A DNA stretch of 64,000 nucleotides from Planococcus citri (Eukaryota > Arthropoda > Insecta > Hemiptera > Pseudococcidae), in assembly GCF_950023065.1 (NCBI RefSeq), contig NC_088680.1, positions 9,412,559-9,476,558 of the forward strand, read 5' to 3'. Shown here piece by piece: positions 11,944-23,365 of this stretch. Positions within the stretch are counted from its first letter, which is position 1. Each line of letters starts with the position of its first letter. Made by a program: the position numbers and the translations under genes. The notes beneath the pieces were generated by a model. It did no database searches. It saw only the letters and a list, made by a program, of their open reading frames with translations, and had not been told where the DNA came from.

Positions 11944-13331
11944 TTGTTGATTCCACCATTGCCCACTGGGGGGTGGGCAGAAGGGGCCAAAAAACCACTG
12001 GAGAAAATGTCGCCCAGACGAGCTGAAAATTTTGGCCCGGGGATTTTTTGGGACGGCGAATTCAATGCCGCAAACCGCAGCTCATGAAACCTCTTTGTTC
12101 TCCTGCAAACTGGGTTTGAATTCGCTAGAAAGATAAAATTCAAAGTTTTTGGCAAAAATGTGAATTTTTCAAGAATCGAATTCCCGCAAAAGAGGCGTGA
12201 ATGGGTTCCTGGAGGGTTTTCGTGGTCTAGGAATTCATTGCAATGATTGGTAGCCTGCTACAGTTCGATTGGAAGCCTGTGCGGCGGTTTTGCACAATGA
12301 AAAGTACCAAAAATGCCATTTATGCGCATCTCCCAAGAAAATGAAGGTCATATTCGAAATCAGCGACCCAAAATTAGTCCAAAACCGTTGCTTCCTGCGT
12401 GCAAAGTCGCAAGTCGCGCGGCCCCATCAAAATTTGCAAATTGGGAGGTCTTTACCTTGCAGTGTGCAGAAATGAAGGGTCCGCGCGAGTTTGCGATTTG
12501 GAATTTGGAAATGGTGTACCTGGGGGTTTTTTGGGACGGCGAATTCAATGCCGCAAACCACAGCTCATGAAACCGCTTTGTTCTCCTGCAAACTGTGTTT
12601 GAATTCGCCAGAAAGATGAAATTTCATGTTTTTGACAAAACTGTAATTTTTTCAAGGACAAGAACGGATTCCTGGGGGGTTTTCAGGGTCGAGGAATTCA
12701 TTGCGATGATCGGTAGCCTGCTACAGTTCGATTGGAAGCCTGTGCGGCGGTTTTGCACAATGAAAAGTACCAAAAATGCCACTTATGCGCATCTCCCAAG
12801 AAAATGAAGGTCATATTCGAAATCAGCGACCCAAAAATAGTCCAAAATCGTCTTTGTTGTGGACCAGTAGCTCACTTTTCTCCATTGTTGTTGGAATCCA
12901 CCATTGCCCACTAGGGGGTGGGCAGAAGGGGCCAAAAAACCACTGGAGAAAATGTCGCCCAGACGAGCTGAAAATTTGGGCCCGGGGGTTTATTGGGACG
13001 GCGAATTCAATGCCGCAAACCGCAGCTCATGAAATCGCTTTGTTCTCCTGCAAACTGTGTTTGAATTCGCTAGAAAGATGAAATTCAAAGTTTTTAGCAA
13101 AAATGTGAATTTTTCAAGAATCGAATTCCCGCAAAAGAGGCGAGAATGGGTTCCAGGAGGGTTTTCGTGGTCTAGGAATTCATTGCGATGATTGGTAGCC
13201 TGCTGCAGTTGGATGGGAAGCCTGTGGGGCGGTTTTGCACAATGAAAAGTACCAAAAACCCCACTTACGCGCATCGCCCGTGAAAATGAACGTCATATTC
13301 GAAATCAGGGACCCAAAATTAGTCCAAAATC
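11944..13331. repeat. satellite family, long units, middle block
   Basis: Three units of the ~462-bp form lie here; the same phase points recur at 12313 and 12776. One unit differs strikingly: between about 12388 and 12520 its usual middle segment is replaced by a different sequence rich in GCG (GCAAAGTCGCAAGTCGCGCG). Flanking sequence on both sides matches other units, so this looks like a patch of replacement or a variant unit. Confidence 0.8.
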
Positions 13332-15418
13332 TGTACTGGTGTTTCGGAGGTTAAATCCATCGTAAATTACGAAATTGAAAATCGAAAATTACCAAAAATA
13401 TATAAAATTTATGGTTTTCGAATTATGGATTGATAGAAATATGGAAACGTAGAATAGACTAATCCGTATTAACTTTGTTGTCTGGATATCTTTTTAAGCA
13501 CTGGGTTGTCCATTTATAGATGTGATTAATTATAAGATGATATCTCTCGCGATCTGGTGGTTAGCTCAGATAATCTTCAGGGTCGTGATAGATCGCGGAC
13601 GAAAATAGGGGTTCCCTCCTGGACATAATTCAGTTATGAATTATCATAACAGTTTAAATACCACGCATTGGGCGCAATCGCTGATTTATGAGGTGAGGCG
13701 CAGACCTATTAGTTGAAACGGCTATAAGATGAATAATTGATCGATCGTTATATAGATGGATCGAAATGGGGTCAAAAATAAGGGTTTTTGACTGGAATAC
13801 TTACAAATTGGCATATTATGAGATGGAAATACTTTGGCGATTCAATGGTCAAAATAGCACTTTGACCATTATAATAACTCGGCTTATACACTGGAACTAA
13901 TATAGATCGGAATAAATTGAGAACACACAAATAACTTCGTAGCACACGTTTATATTGGATTGAAACGCATCACAATACCAATCTTTGATCACCATTTAGG
14001 CATTTAAGGGATGAAATTGAAGGTTATTTGACTATTATTTCAAGGAAAAAAAATAGATTTTAGATACTTAGGTCAATAACACGAGGGTACTTATCAGAAT
14101 AAACCTAGGACTGTTGGATACACGGGTTGCTTAGGTCAATAAAGGATACACGGGTTGCTTATCAGAATAAAACTTAGGCAATAAACTCGAGGGTACTTAG
14201 GTCAATAAGGAAATAATAAGGAACGATAAGGATACGAAACAGGAAATAATAAGTTGAACTCCACGGTAAACTTACAGAAGGCGATCCGAGAACAATGAGA
14301 AATCTCCAACTGTCCCTTAGGGGACGTGAAATAAGGAATACGTAGTTACATAGCTACGATCCTGAGTTGATTCTGGGTGGTATTTTGCTGGTCCATATGA
14401 GATGATTATAAGATGAAAGGTCGACAGGTTGACCTGAACTGGAAATAAGACTAAGTCCAGAGTTTGGAAATATTTCTAAGTCCAAAAACCAACACTTAGA
14501 AATATTTTGGCATCGAATCGAACTGGAACAGAACGGCCAATGGGTTGGGAGCAAGTCCCAAGCCCATAAAATGGAACATCGATCTCGTACTTAACACAGG
14601 AACCTGAGGAACCACACCAGAATGCAGACTGACGAGCTAGATGTTATTCGGATCGCTTCTCTAGAAATTATGATTTTTAGGAAAAAGAGAGGGTAAGTTG
14701 TGCGCGCGCCACGAACTGTGATTGGCTAAGCGCTACCCCCAGAAATGTATAGGAACGAATAGGAAGTCGAGAATATGACGTAATATTTATAGACGGTTGC
14801 ATCATACACGGAAGTAATATTTCTGGAAGTTGCGTCATATTAATAAATAGGTAAATCGAATAGGTAGGTAGTGGGGCGGCAGGTAGGGTCGATGTACAGG
14901 CAAGTGGTCATTAAAGTCGCATGGATTCAGTGATTGGAAAATTCTCATCGATCGAATGAGACCCATTTATGAGCTGACGGATATATCCTGACATCTCTCC
15001 CACGTAGGCGGTATAAAACTGCGGTAATTACGTATAATTCAAGTCGATTTTTTCTCCCAGTATAGACACAAGAAAAATGACATTTTTCTCCCAGTATAAG
15101 ATGACATATTTCTGGTAAAAATGTTTTCTCCCAGTATAGGCAACTGGTTTCTATCAGCTTTCTGTCACTATACGTGGGAGAAATCGATTACAGTAAACTT
15201 CGCTTATTATTATAACGGTTAATGTTATAAATCGCTTTATGTTATTAAAATCGTCTGGTCCCGATCTTTTATATCCCATTACATTTCAATCGGTTTATGT
15301 TATAAGTCGCTTAATGTTATTAAAATGGGCTGGGACAAACGTTATAACATTAAGCGAAGTTTACTGTAGTTTTCTCCCAGTATAGGCGACATAAATGTGA
15401 TTATTTTCTCCCATTACA
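13332..15418. mobile_element. solo-LTR-like insertion in the satellite, 4-bp target duplication
   Basis: The insert starts TGTACTGG and ends CCATTACA, so it has the TG...CA ends and short imperfect inverted repeat expected of an LTR. AATC occurs on both sides (13328-13331 and 15419-15422). Removing the insert restores the satellite phase exactly (TCCAAAATC joined to GTCTTTGTTG). The interior has no recognisable coding sequence. A TATAAAA box in GCGGTATAAAACTGCGG near 15010 and several TTTTCTCCCAGTATA repeats (about 15050-15385) would suit a promoter-bearing LTR. About 1.9 kb would remain after removing the nested MITE, long for an LTR but not unheard of. Class (Gypsy, BEL or other) is not decided. 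Confidence 0.55.
15191..15366. mobile_element. pogo-like MITE, TA target duplication
   Basis: A 176-bp element begins CAGTAAACTTCGCTTA and ends with the exact reverse complement, flanked by TA at 15189-15190 and 15367-15368. Ends starting CAGT and a TA duplication are typical of the Tc1/mariner superfamily, and the CTTCGCTTA motif resembles pogo termini. The interior is palindromic-like, with repeated GTTATAA.TCGCTT.ATGTTATTAAAA blocks. It is nested in the solo-LTR-like insertion, so it is younger than that element. Confidence 0.85.
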
Positions 15419-17690
15419 AATCGTCTTTGTTGTGGACCAGTAGCTCACTTTCCTCCATTGTTGTTGGACTCCACCATTGCCCACTAGGGGGTGGGCAGAA
15501 GGGGCCAAAAAACCACTGGAGAAAATGTCGCCCAGACGAGCTGAAAATTTGGGCCCGGGGGTTTTTTGGGACGGCGAATTCAATGCCGCAAACCGCAGCT
15601 CATGAAACCTCTTTGTTCTCCTGCAAACTGTGTTTTTTTTAAGGACAAGAACGGTTTCCATGGGGGGTTTTCAGGGTCGAGGAATTCGTTGCGATGATCG
15701 GTAGCCTGCTACAGTTCGATTAGAAGCCTGTGCGGCGGTTTTGCACAATGAAAAGTACCAAAAATGCCACTTATGCGCATCTCCCAAGAAAATGAAGGTC
15801 ATATTCGAAATCAGCGACCCAAAATTAGTCCAAAATCGTCTCTATTGTGGACCAGTAGCTCACTTTTCTCCATTGTTGTTGGACTCCACCATTGCCCACT
15901 AGGGGGTGGGCAGAAGGGGCCAAAAAACCACTGGAGAAAATGTCGCCCAGACGAGCTGAAAATTTGGGCCCGGGGGTTTTTTGGGACGGCGAATTCAATG
16001 CCGCAAACCGCAGCTCATGAAACCTCTTTGTTCTCCTGCAAACTGTGTTTTTTTTAAGGACAAGAACGGTTTCCATGGGGGGTTTTCAGGGTCGAGGAAT
16101 TCGTTGCGATGATCGGTAGCCTGCTACAGTTCGATTAGAAGCCTGTGCGGCGGTTTTGCACAATGAAAAGTACCAAAAATGCCACTTATGCGCATCTCCC
16201 AAGAAAATGAAGGTCATATTCGAAATCAGCGACCCAAAATTAGTCCAAAATCGTCTCTATTGTGGACCAGTAGCTCACTTTTCTCCATTGTTGTTGGACT
16301 CCACCATTGCCCACTAGGGGGTGGGCAGAAGCGGCCAAAAAACCACTGGAGAAAATGTCGCCCAGACGAGCTGAAAATTTGGGCTCGGGGGTTTTTTGGG
16401 ACGGCGAATTCAATGCCGCAAACCGCAGCTCATGAAACCTCTTTGTTCTCCTGCAAACTGTGTTTTTTTTAAGGACAAGAACGGTTTCCATGGGGGGTTT
16501 TCAGGGTCGAGGAATTCGTTGCGATGATCGGTAGCCTGCTACAGTTCGATTAGAAGCCTGTGCGGCGGTTTTGCACAATGAAAAGTACCAAAAATGCCAC
16601 TTATGCGCATCTCCCAAGAAAATGAAGGTCATATTCGAAATCAGCGACCCAAAATTAGTCCAAAATCGTCTCTATTGTGGACCAGTAGCTCACTTTTCTC
16701 CATTGTTGTTGGACTCCACCATTGCCCACTAGGGGGTGGGCAGAAGGGGCCAAAAAACCACTGGAGAAAATGTCGCCCAGACGAGCTGAAAATTTGGGCC
16801 CGGGGGTTTTTTGGGACGGCGAATTCAATGCCGCAAACCGCAGCTCATGAAACCTCTTTGTTCTCCTGCAAACTGTGTTTTTTTTAAGGACAAGAACGGT
16901 TTCCATGGGGGGTTTTCAGGGTCGAGGAATTCGTTGCGATGATCGGTAGCCTGCTACAGTTCGATTAGAAGCCTGTGCGGCGGTTTTGCACAATGAAAAG
17001 TACCAAAAATGCCACTTATGCGCATCTCCCAAGAAAATGAAGGTCATATTCGAAATCAGCGACCCAAAATTAGTCCAAAATCGTCTCTATTGTGGACCAG
17101 TAGCTCACTTTTCTCCATTGTTGTTGGACTCCACCATTGCCCACTAGGGGGTGGGCAGAAGCGGCCAAAAAACCACTGGAGAAAATGTCGCCCAGACGAG
17201 CTGAAAATTTGGGCTCGGGGGTTTTTTGGGACGGCGAATTCAATGCCGCAAACCGCAGCTCATGAAACCGCTTTGTTCTCCTGCAAACTGTGTTTGAATT
17301 CGCCTGAAAGATGAAATTTCAAGTTTTTGACAAAAATGTGATTTTTTCAAGGACAAGAACGGTTTCCAGGGGGGGTTTCAGGGTCGAGGAATTCATTGCG
17401 ATGATCGGTAGCCTGCTACAGTTCGATTGGAAGCCTGTGCGGCGGTTTTGCACAATGAAAAGTACCAAAAATGCCACTTATGCGCATCTCCCAAGAAAAT
17501 GAAGGTCATATTCGAAATCAGCGACCCAAAATTAGTCTAAAATCGTCTTTATTGTGGACCAGTAGCTCACTTTTCTCCATTGTTGTTGGACTCCACCATT
17601 GCCCACTAGGGGGTGGGCGGAAGGGGACAAAAAAACCTGGAGAAAATGTCGCCCAATCGAGCTGAAAATTCGGGTCCAGGGGTTTTTTAA
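15419..17690. repeat. 415-bp tandem satellite with dimeric higher-order structure
   Basis: Units start at 15419, 15834, 16249, 16664 and 17079; the first four are exactly 415 bp. They lack 47 bp that are present in the last unit and in the ~462-bp units to the left, at the junction CTGTGTTT...AAGGACAAGAACGG. The units are nearly identical. Those at 15834 and 16664 share GGGGCC and GGGCCCGGG, while those at 16249 and 17079 share GCGGCC and GGGCTCGGG, giving an 830-bp repeat of a two-unit block. This indicates recent unequal exchange. Open frames of 81-101 codons recur in every unit on both strands; they have no known domain and I treat them as non-coding. Confidence 0.95.
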
Positions 17691-18075
17691 GGTGCTGAGT
17701 TCATTGCTGGTATCGGTATCCCACCAAACTCACGCCATCACTTGGAAACAGTGTTGAAATGCACTCATGAGGCTGAAATTCAATGTTTTTTGCAAATCTC
17801 CCCTCCACCAGCGATAGTTTTTTTTTAGCGAGGTTAAAAATTGAGGAAAGTGTCATGAGATAAATGTACAATCCCAGTTTGCATGAGTTTGAAGAATTGT
17901 GATGAGCAAAATACCCCAAAACTGTGGGCGGGTTCTGCGCCAGGAAAGACATTTTTCGTTCAATTTCCTTCGAAAAAACATTGCAAATGAAGAGCAAAAT
18001 AGCCCTAAACTGTAGGCGGGTTCTACGCCAGGAATAGAAATTTTCATTAAATTTTCTTAGAAAAAATACTGCAAA
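17691..18075. repeat. right edge of the satellite and a ~90-bp duplication
   Basis: About 17690-17790 repeats the divergent edge sequence seen near 9300 (CTCACGCCATCACTTGGAAAC). After it, two copies of a roughly 90-bp segment follow, each with GCGGGTTCT.CGCCAGGA (near 17927 and 18015). A third related GCGGGTACTGCGCCAGGA lies near 9158 at the left edge. The two array borders are therefore paralogous. Confidence 0.7.
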
Positions 18076-19890
18076 AAAGTCACTAGCTTTTTTTTACCTT
18101 AAGTACCTATGCTTGTATCTTCAAGTTGTTATTTCGAGGTAGCACACCTAAAACTGTGTAAACTCTGTTTATTTTTCACGAATTTTTCGTGCTGAGAATC
18201 GTTTCAAAATTTCAGAAATAATCTCTCGAATTCGACGACCGATTCGATAATTCATAAAAATCTCACCCACCCGTGAATCATTTTCACTTTAGTTAATACT
18301 AAAAATACAACTCATCCTGCCTAAATGTAGGAAAATTACGAGTCGAATTGAAAAAATACTAACGAGTGAGGGGCAAACGAAGCTAATCGAGACGATAAAT
18401 CGCTGGATAGAGTTACACGGTTGAAAATAAATCCGACGTTTATTTATATCTAGACAAAGCTGCAGGGGAGGTTCACGCCATACACGTATAGATATTAGTA
18501 TAGAAATATTTCCGTAAAATTAAAACATCGTCAGTGTGTACTGTGGGAGCTGCCGAACAGAGGGGTATAGGCAAAATTACGTGTAAACTTTTCCCAGTAT
18601 TTATAATCCGCGACCTTCTTTTTCCACGTATACGCGGATTCGAATCTACAAATGGTACAATCGATGTATCTACAACAATCTAAAATATACCAAAGGCATT
18701 AGTTTCCAGGGTAGAAAAAAAATACAACGGTAGACTTTTTTTTCTGCGATAACTGGCGAACATTTTTATTATATTTTTACGCCTCGATTAGAAAATACAA
18801 GCTGATATATTCGTATTTGGGTATTCGGGTCTACCGCACTGGCAATGTACGTACGAATTTTAGAGTACGAGTGTAAAAGGCTGCGTGAGCCTAAATCGAA
18901 AGCGTAAACAGCACAAAGGTTCACAGAGGTCTGATGCAGTGCAGTATCCAGCATGGCAGTGGCACTTATCCGTAGTGCAAATCTACGCATGTGAAGTTGT
19001 TTGTCAACGTAACGTCAAATTTCTTTAATGGCTTTATCGAAAGCCAGTCTCGTATTGTGCCTTTGCCCCGATCTCAGCCTGAGAGGAAAGGGGCGAACGC
19101 AAATTCAGCGTTATTCGAAAAAAGCTTACATTATTTGCCTAATAAAATATTCATAACTTGTTTTATTCGCCAGAAGCTTTCATCATTGCGGATAAAAATT
19201 GGTTCACGCAATGCCTCACACAGAAAAAAAACAACGTTGAATAAATAAAAAAAAAATGGGAAAAAAACGCGTTATTGGCTTTCGACTTTTTTTTGTGTTT
19301 TTTTTTTTTTGAGGCTCGGCGGATTACATTAAATGGCATATGCATTAACAGTGCCATATAGCACGATATGTTTATGTTGTATGTAGTTATTGTAGTTGTA
19401 GGCTATACCTTTGTGCTTACTGAGTGCAGTAAACTTACACACTGCAGTGAAAATGGTATAAATGACAGATATTCCTATTCATAAATGATGGAGATTTTAT
19501 GTGCGATGCTCTCTTTACGTCTCAACACGACTTTTCAACTCCTCACATCTACGTGAACTTTACTAGAATATATATTTTGTAAAAAAATTGATAGTTTGGT
19601 GTGTGTGTGTATTTTACTGGTGTCATGTCATGACATAAGTCCGTATTCTCCTGAATTTACACAATTTTTGTGCCTTCAGTCGCTTTAATTATTCTGAGCA
19701 GTTGATTTCAACTTGAGCAGTCATTTATCGCTGCAAAAATGTTGGAAAATTCAATTGAATGTGTCAAAATAGGTTTGAACTCTCTTAAAATTAGAATAAT
19801 GTATTATTTTTTAATTTTACAATGTCGGAAATGTGTTAACAATTGTTTGTTGTATTGTAGTCCTATAAAGCTCTGTAAATAATATTATGA
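18076..19890. other. unique non-coding stretch
   Basis: No domain-bearing frame is visible. The DNA is less repetitive and more balanced in base composition than its neighbours, with a short TG repeat near 19600. An 85-codon frame at 18991-19248 has no recognisable feature. Confidence 0.5.
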
Positions 19891-19985
19891 TTCTAATTTC
19901 GTGTTTGTTCTTTTTTTCAGGTGAGTATTGAATTTTCCCAATAAACGTACGTATAGTAAAAGAAAGCAAAAGAGAACTAAGTAAG
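19891..19985 (+). other. juxtaposed splice acceptor and donor (recursive-splice-like site)
   Basis: The sequence TTCTAATTTC, then a pyrimidine tract, then CAG (19918-19920) is immediately followed by GTGAGT (19921-19926). This is a strong 3' splice site fused to a strong 5' splice site, with a CTAAT branch-point-like motif about 25 bases upstream. A second consensus donor, GTAAGT, lies 59 bases downstream (19980-19985). The arrangement matches recursive splice sites known from long insect introns, where the downstream donor can define an RS exon. The 59-base segment contains stops, so it could otherwise be a non-coding exon. That a plus-strand transcript crosses this point is inference. Confidence 0.45.
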
Positions 19986-20129
19986 TGTACTATAATTTAT
20001 GATTTGTTGAAGGTGCTCATCAAATTGTCTGTGGATTTTTAATGGGTTTGAGCTGAAAGAGTCAAGTTTTTAAAAAAAGTTAACTTATTCGAAGTTTTGA
20101 AATTGGAGTCCTAAGATCGTGACAGGGTC

Positions 20130-23100
20130 TTGAAAGTAGAAGTGTTGGTAAATCTGTAGGTACTGTGAAAATAAAGACCCTTGAAAACTGAAATCTTCAA
20201 CATTGAAGTCTTGAAAAATCAGAGTTTTCAAAATCAGACTCTTAAAAAATAGTAGTCTCGTGGTCTTGGAAAATCAACGTTTTCCTAAAAATCGCACTTT
20301 CAAAAATCGAAATCTTGAGAGTTGATATCTTGAATGTACTTATTCAAAATTGAAGTCTTGGAAATAGAATCTGAAAGTTATATGTAGTCTTGAAAATCAC
20401 AATCTTTTGAGAATAGATATCTTGAAAATCGGAGTCTTGAATGTGAAAGTCTAGAAAAATGAAGTCTTAAAAATCGAATCTTGAAAATAGAAGTCTTGAA
20501 AATCAAAGTCTTGAAAATTGAATCTTGAAAATTGGAGTCTTGAAAATTTGTGGTCTTGGAAATCAAAGTCTTGATTGGACATAGTCTTGAAAATCATAAT
20601 TTCAAAAATCGAAATCTTGAGAATTGAAATTTTGAAAATCAAAGTCTTGAAATTTGAAATCTCGAGAATTGAAATCTTGAAAATTGGAGACTTGAACATC
20701 AAAGTCTTGAAAATTAGAGTCATGAAAATCACAATTTTAAAAATTGAAGTTTTGAAAATCTTGAAAATCGTAGTCTTGAAAATCGAAGTCTTAAAAATTA
20801 GACATAGTCTTGAAAATCATAATTTCAAAAATCAAAATCTTGAGAATTGAAACTTTGAAAATCAAAGTCTTGAAATTTGAAATCTTGAGAATTGAAATCT
20901 TGTAAATTGGAGTCTTGAAGATCAAAAGTCTTGAAAATTTGGCATATCTAATCTTGAAAATTGGAGTTTTGAAAATTGAAATCTTGAGAATTGAAATCTT
21001 GAAAAACGAAGTCTTGAAAATGGAAGTCTTGAAAATGGGGCATAGCCTTGAAAATCATAATTTCATAAATCAAAGTCTTGAAAATCAAAATCTTGAGAAT
21101 TGAAATTTTGAAAATCGTAGTCTTGAAAATCTCAATATCAAAAATCAGCCTTGAAACTTGAAATCTTCAGAATTGAAATCATGAAAATTGGAGTCTTGAC
21201 GATCAATGTCTTGAAAATTGGACATATCTAATCATGAAAATCACAATTTCAAAAATCAAAGTCTTGAAAATTGAAATCTTGAGAGTTGAAATCTCGTAAA
21301 AAGTCTTGAAAATTTGACATATCTAATCTTAAAAATTGAAATCTTGAGAATTGAAATCTTATAAATTGAAGTATTGAAAATGGGGCATAGCCTTGAAAAT
21401 CATAATTTCATAAATCAAAGTCTTGAAAATCAAAATCTTGAGAATTGAAATTTTGAAAATCGTAGTCTTGAAAATCTCAATATCAAAAATCAGTCTTGAA
21501 ACTTGAAATCTTCAGAATTGAAATCATGAAAATTGGAGTCTTGACGATCAATGTCTTGAAAATTGGACATATCTAATCATGAAAATCACAATTTCAAAAA
21601 TCAAAGTCTTGAAAATTGAAATCTTGAGAATTGAAATCTTGAAAATGGAAGTTTTGAAAATCAAAGCCTTGAAAACTGGACACATCTAATCTTGAAAATT
21701 GGGTCTTGAGAATCACAATTTCAAAAATTAAAGTCTTGACAATTGAAATCTTGAAAATCTGAGGCTTGAAAATCAAAGTCTTGAAAATTGGACATAGCGT
21801 TGAAAATAATAATTTTGTAAATCAAAGTCTTGAAACTTGGAATCTTCAGAATTGAAATCTTGAAAATTGGCGTCTTGAATATCAGGGTCTTGAAATTTGG
21901 ACTTATGTGATCTTGAAAATTGGAGTCTTGAAAATCAAAGTTTTGACAATCGGCGTCTTGAAAATCATAATTTCAAAAATCAAAGTTTTTAAAATTGAAA
22001 TCTTGAGTTGAAATCTTGAAAATTGCAGTCTTGAAAATCTAAGTTTTGACAATCGGCGTCTTGAAAATCATAATTTCAAAAATCAAAGTTTTGAAAATTG
22101 AAATCTTGAGAATTGAAATCTTGCAAATCGGAGTCTTGATAATTAAAGTCTTTAAAACTGGACGTCTTGAAGTTGAAAATTAGATTCTTGACAATCACAA
22201 TTTTGAAAATCGAAATCTCGAGAATTGAAATCTTGAAAATAGGGGTCTTGAAGATCAAAATGTTTTTTAAAATTGGAGTCTCAAAGATTGAAAATCTTGA
22301 AAATCGAAGTCATAAAAATTGGACGTCTTGAAAATCGAAATCTTGAGAATTGAAATTTTGAAAATCAAAGTCTTGAAAATTGAAATCTTGAGAAATTGGA
22401 GTCTTGAAGATCAAAGTCTTGAAAATTTCACTGATCTGATCTTGAAAATTGGAGTCTTGAAAATCAGAGTCTTTAAAACTGGACATCGTCTTGAAGTTGA
22501 AAATGAGATTCTTGACAATCACAATTTTAAAATGGAAGTCTTGAGAATTGTAATCTTGAAAAGTGCAGTCTTGAAAAGCAGTCTTTAAAACTAGACATTG
22601 TCTTGAAAATCAGTCTTTAAAACTGGAAATAGTCTTGAAAATCTCTGTCTTGAAAATAACAATTTCAAAAATCAAAGTCTTGAAAATTGAGGTCTTGAAA
22701 ATCAGAGTCATAGAAATTGGACACATCTAATCTTGAAAATGGGAATCTTGAAAATCACAATTTCAAAATTCAAAGTCTTGAAAATTGAAATCTTGAAAAT
22801 TAAAGTCTTGAAAATTGAAATCTTGAAAATTGAAATCTTGAAAATTGAAATCTTGAAAATTGAAATCTTGAAAATTGGAGTCTTGAAAATTAAGCATAGA
22901 CTATCTAATCTTGAGAGTCGGAGTCTTGTAAAAAAATCACAATTTCAAGAAACGAAGTCTTGAAAATTGAAATCTTGAAAATTGTAGTCTTAAAAATCCA
23001 AGTTTTGAAAATTGGACGTACTTAGACATGTTCTTGAAAATCACCTTTTCGAAAATTCTTCAAAATTGAAGACTTGAAAATTCGGAGACTTGAAAATCAG

Positions 23101-23345
23101 AGTTTTAAAAAATGAATGTCTTGAAAATCAGAATTTTGAAAATAAAAGTTTTCATTATTTTGGTCTTGGATAAATCAGAGTCTTGAAAATGGGATATGCA
23201 TCTTGATAATCTGGATCTGAGACAATTTTGAAAATCGAGGTCTTGCAAATGAAAAGCTTTCAAAATTAAATTTATTCCTTTGAAATCGGTATCTTGAAAA
23301 TCGGATTCTTGAAAAAAGGATCTGAAAACACCAACGTCATGAAAA
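20130..23345. repeat. degenerate 15-bp satellite array (unit like GTCTTGAAAATCAAA)
   Basis: More than 3 kb is built of variants of a 15-base unit such as GTCTTGAAAATCAAA and ATCTTGAGAATTGAA. Because 15 is divisible by three, frames stay open for 60-90 codons and read as pentapeptide repeats (ILKIE-like on plus, FQDFD-like on minus). These are not genes. Larger duplications are visible inside: the block around 21030-21250 recurs around 21385-21600. A landmark near 20356-20458 (GGAAATAGAATCTGAAAG onward) is shared with the array at 39350-40905. Confidence 0.95.
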
Positions 23346-23365
23346 TTTCGAAAATTTTCATTTCT

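Noticed and set aside
9544..17665. Repeated 63-101-codon frames on both strands in the satellite
   Set aside because: They recur with the 415/462-bp unit, overlap on opposite strands and show no domain; copies are also broken by unit variants.
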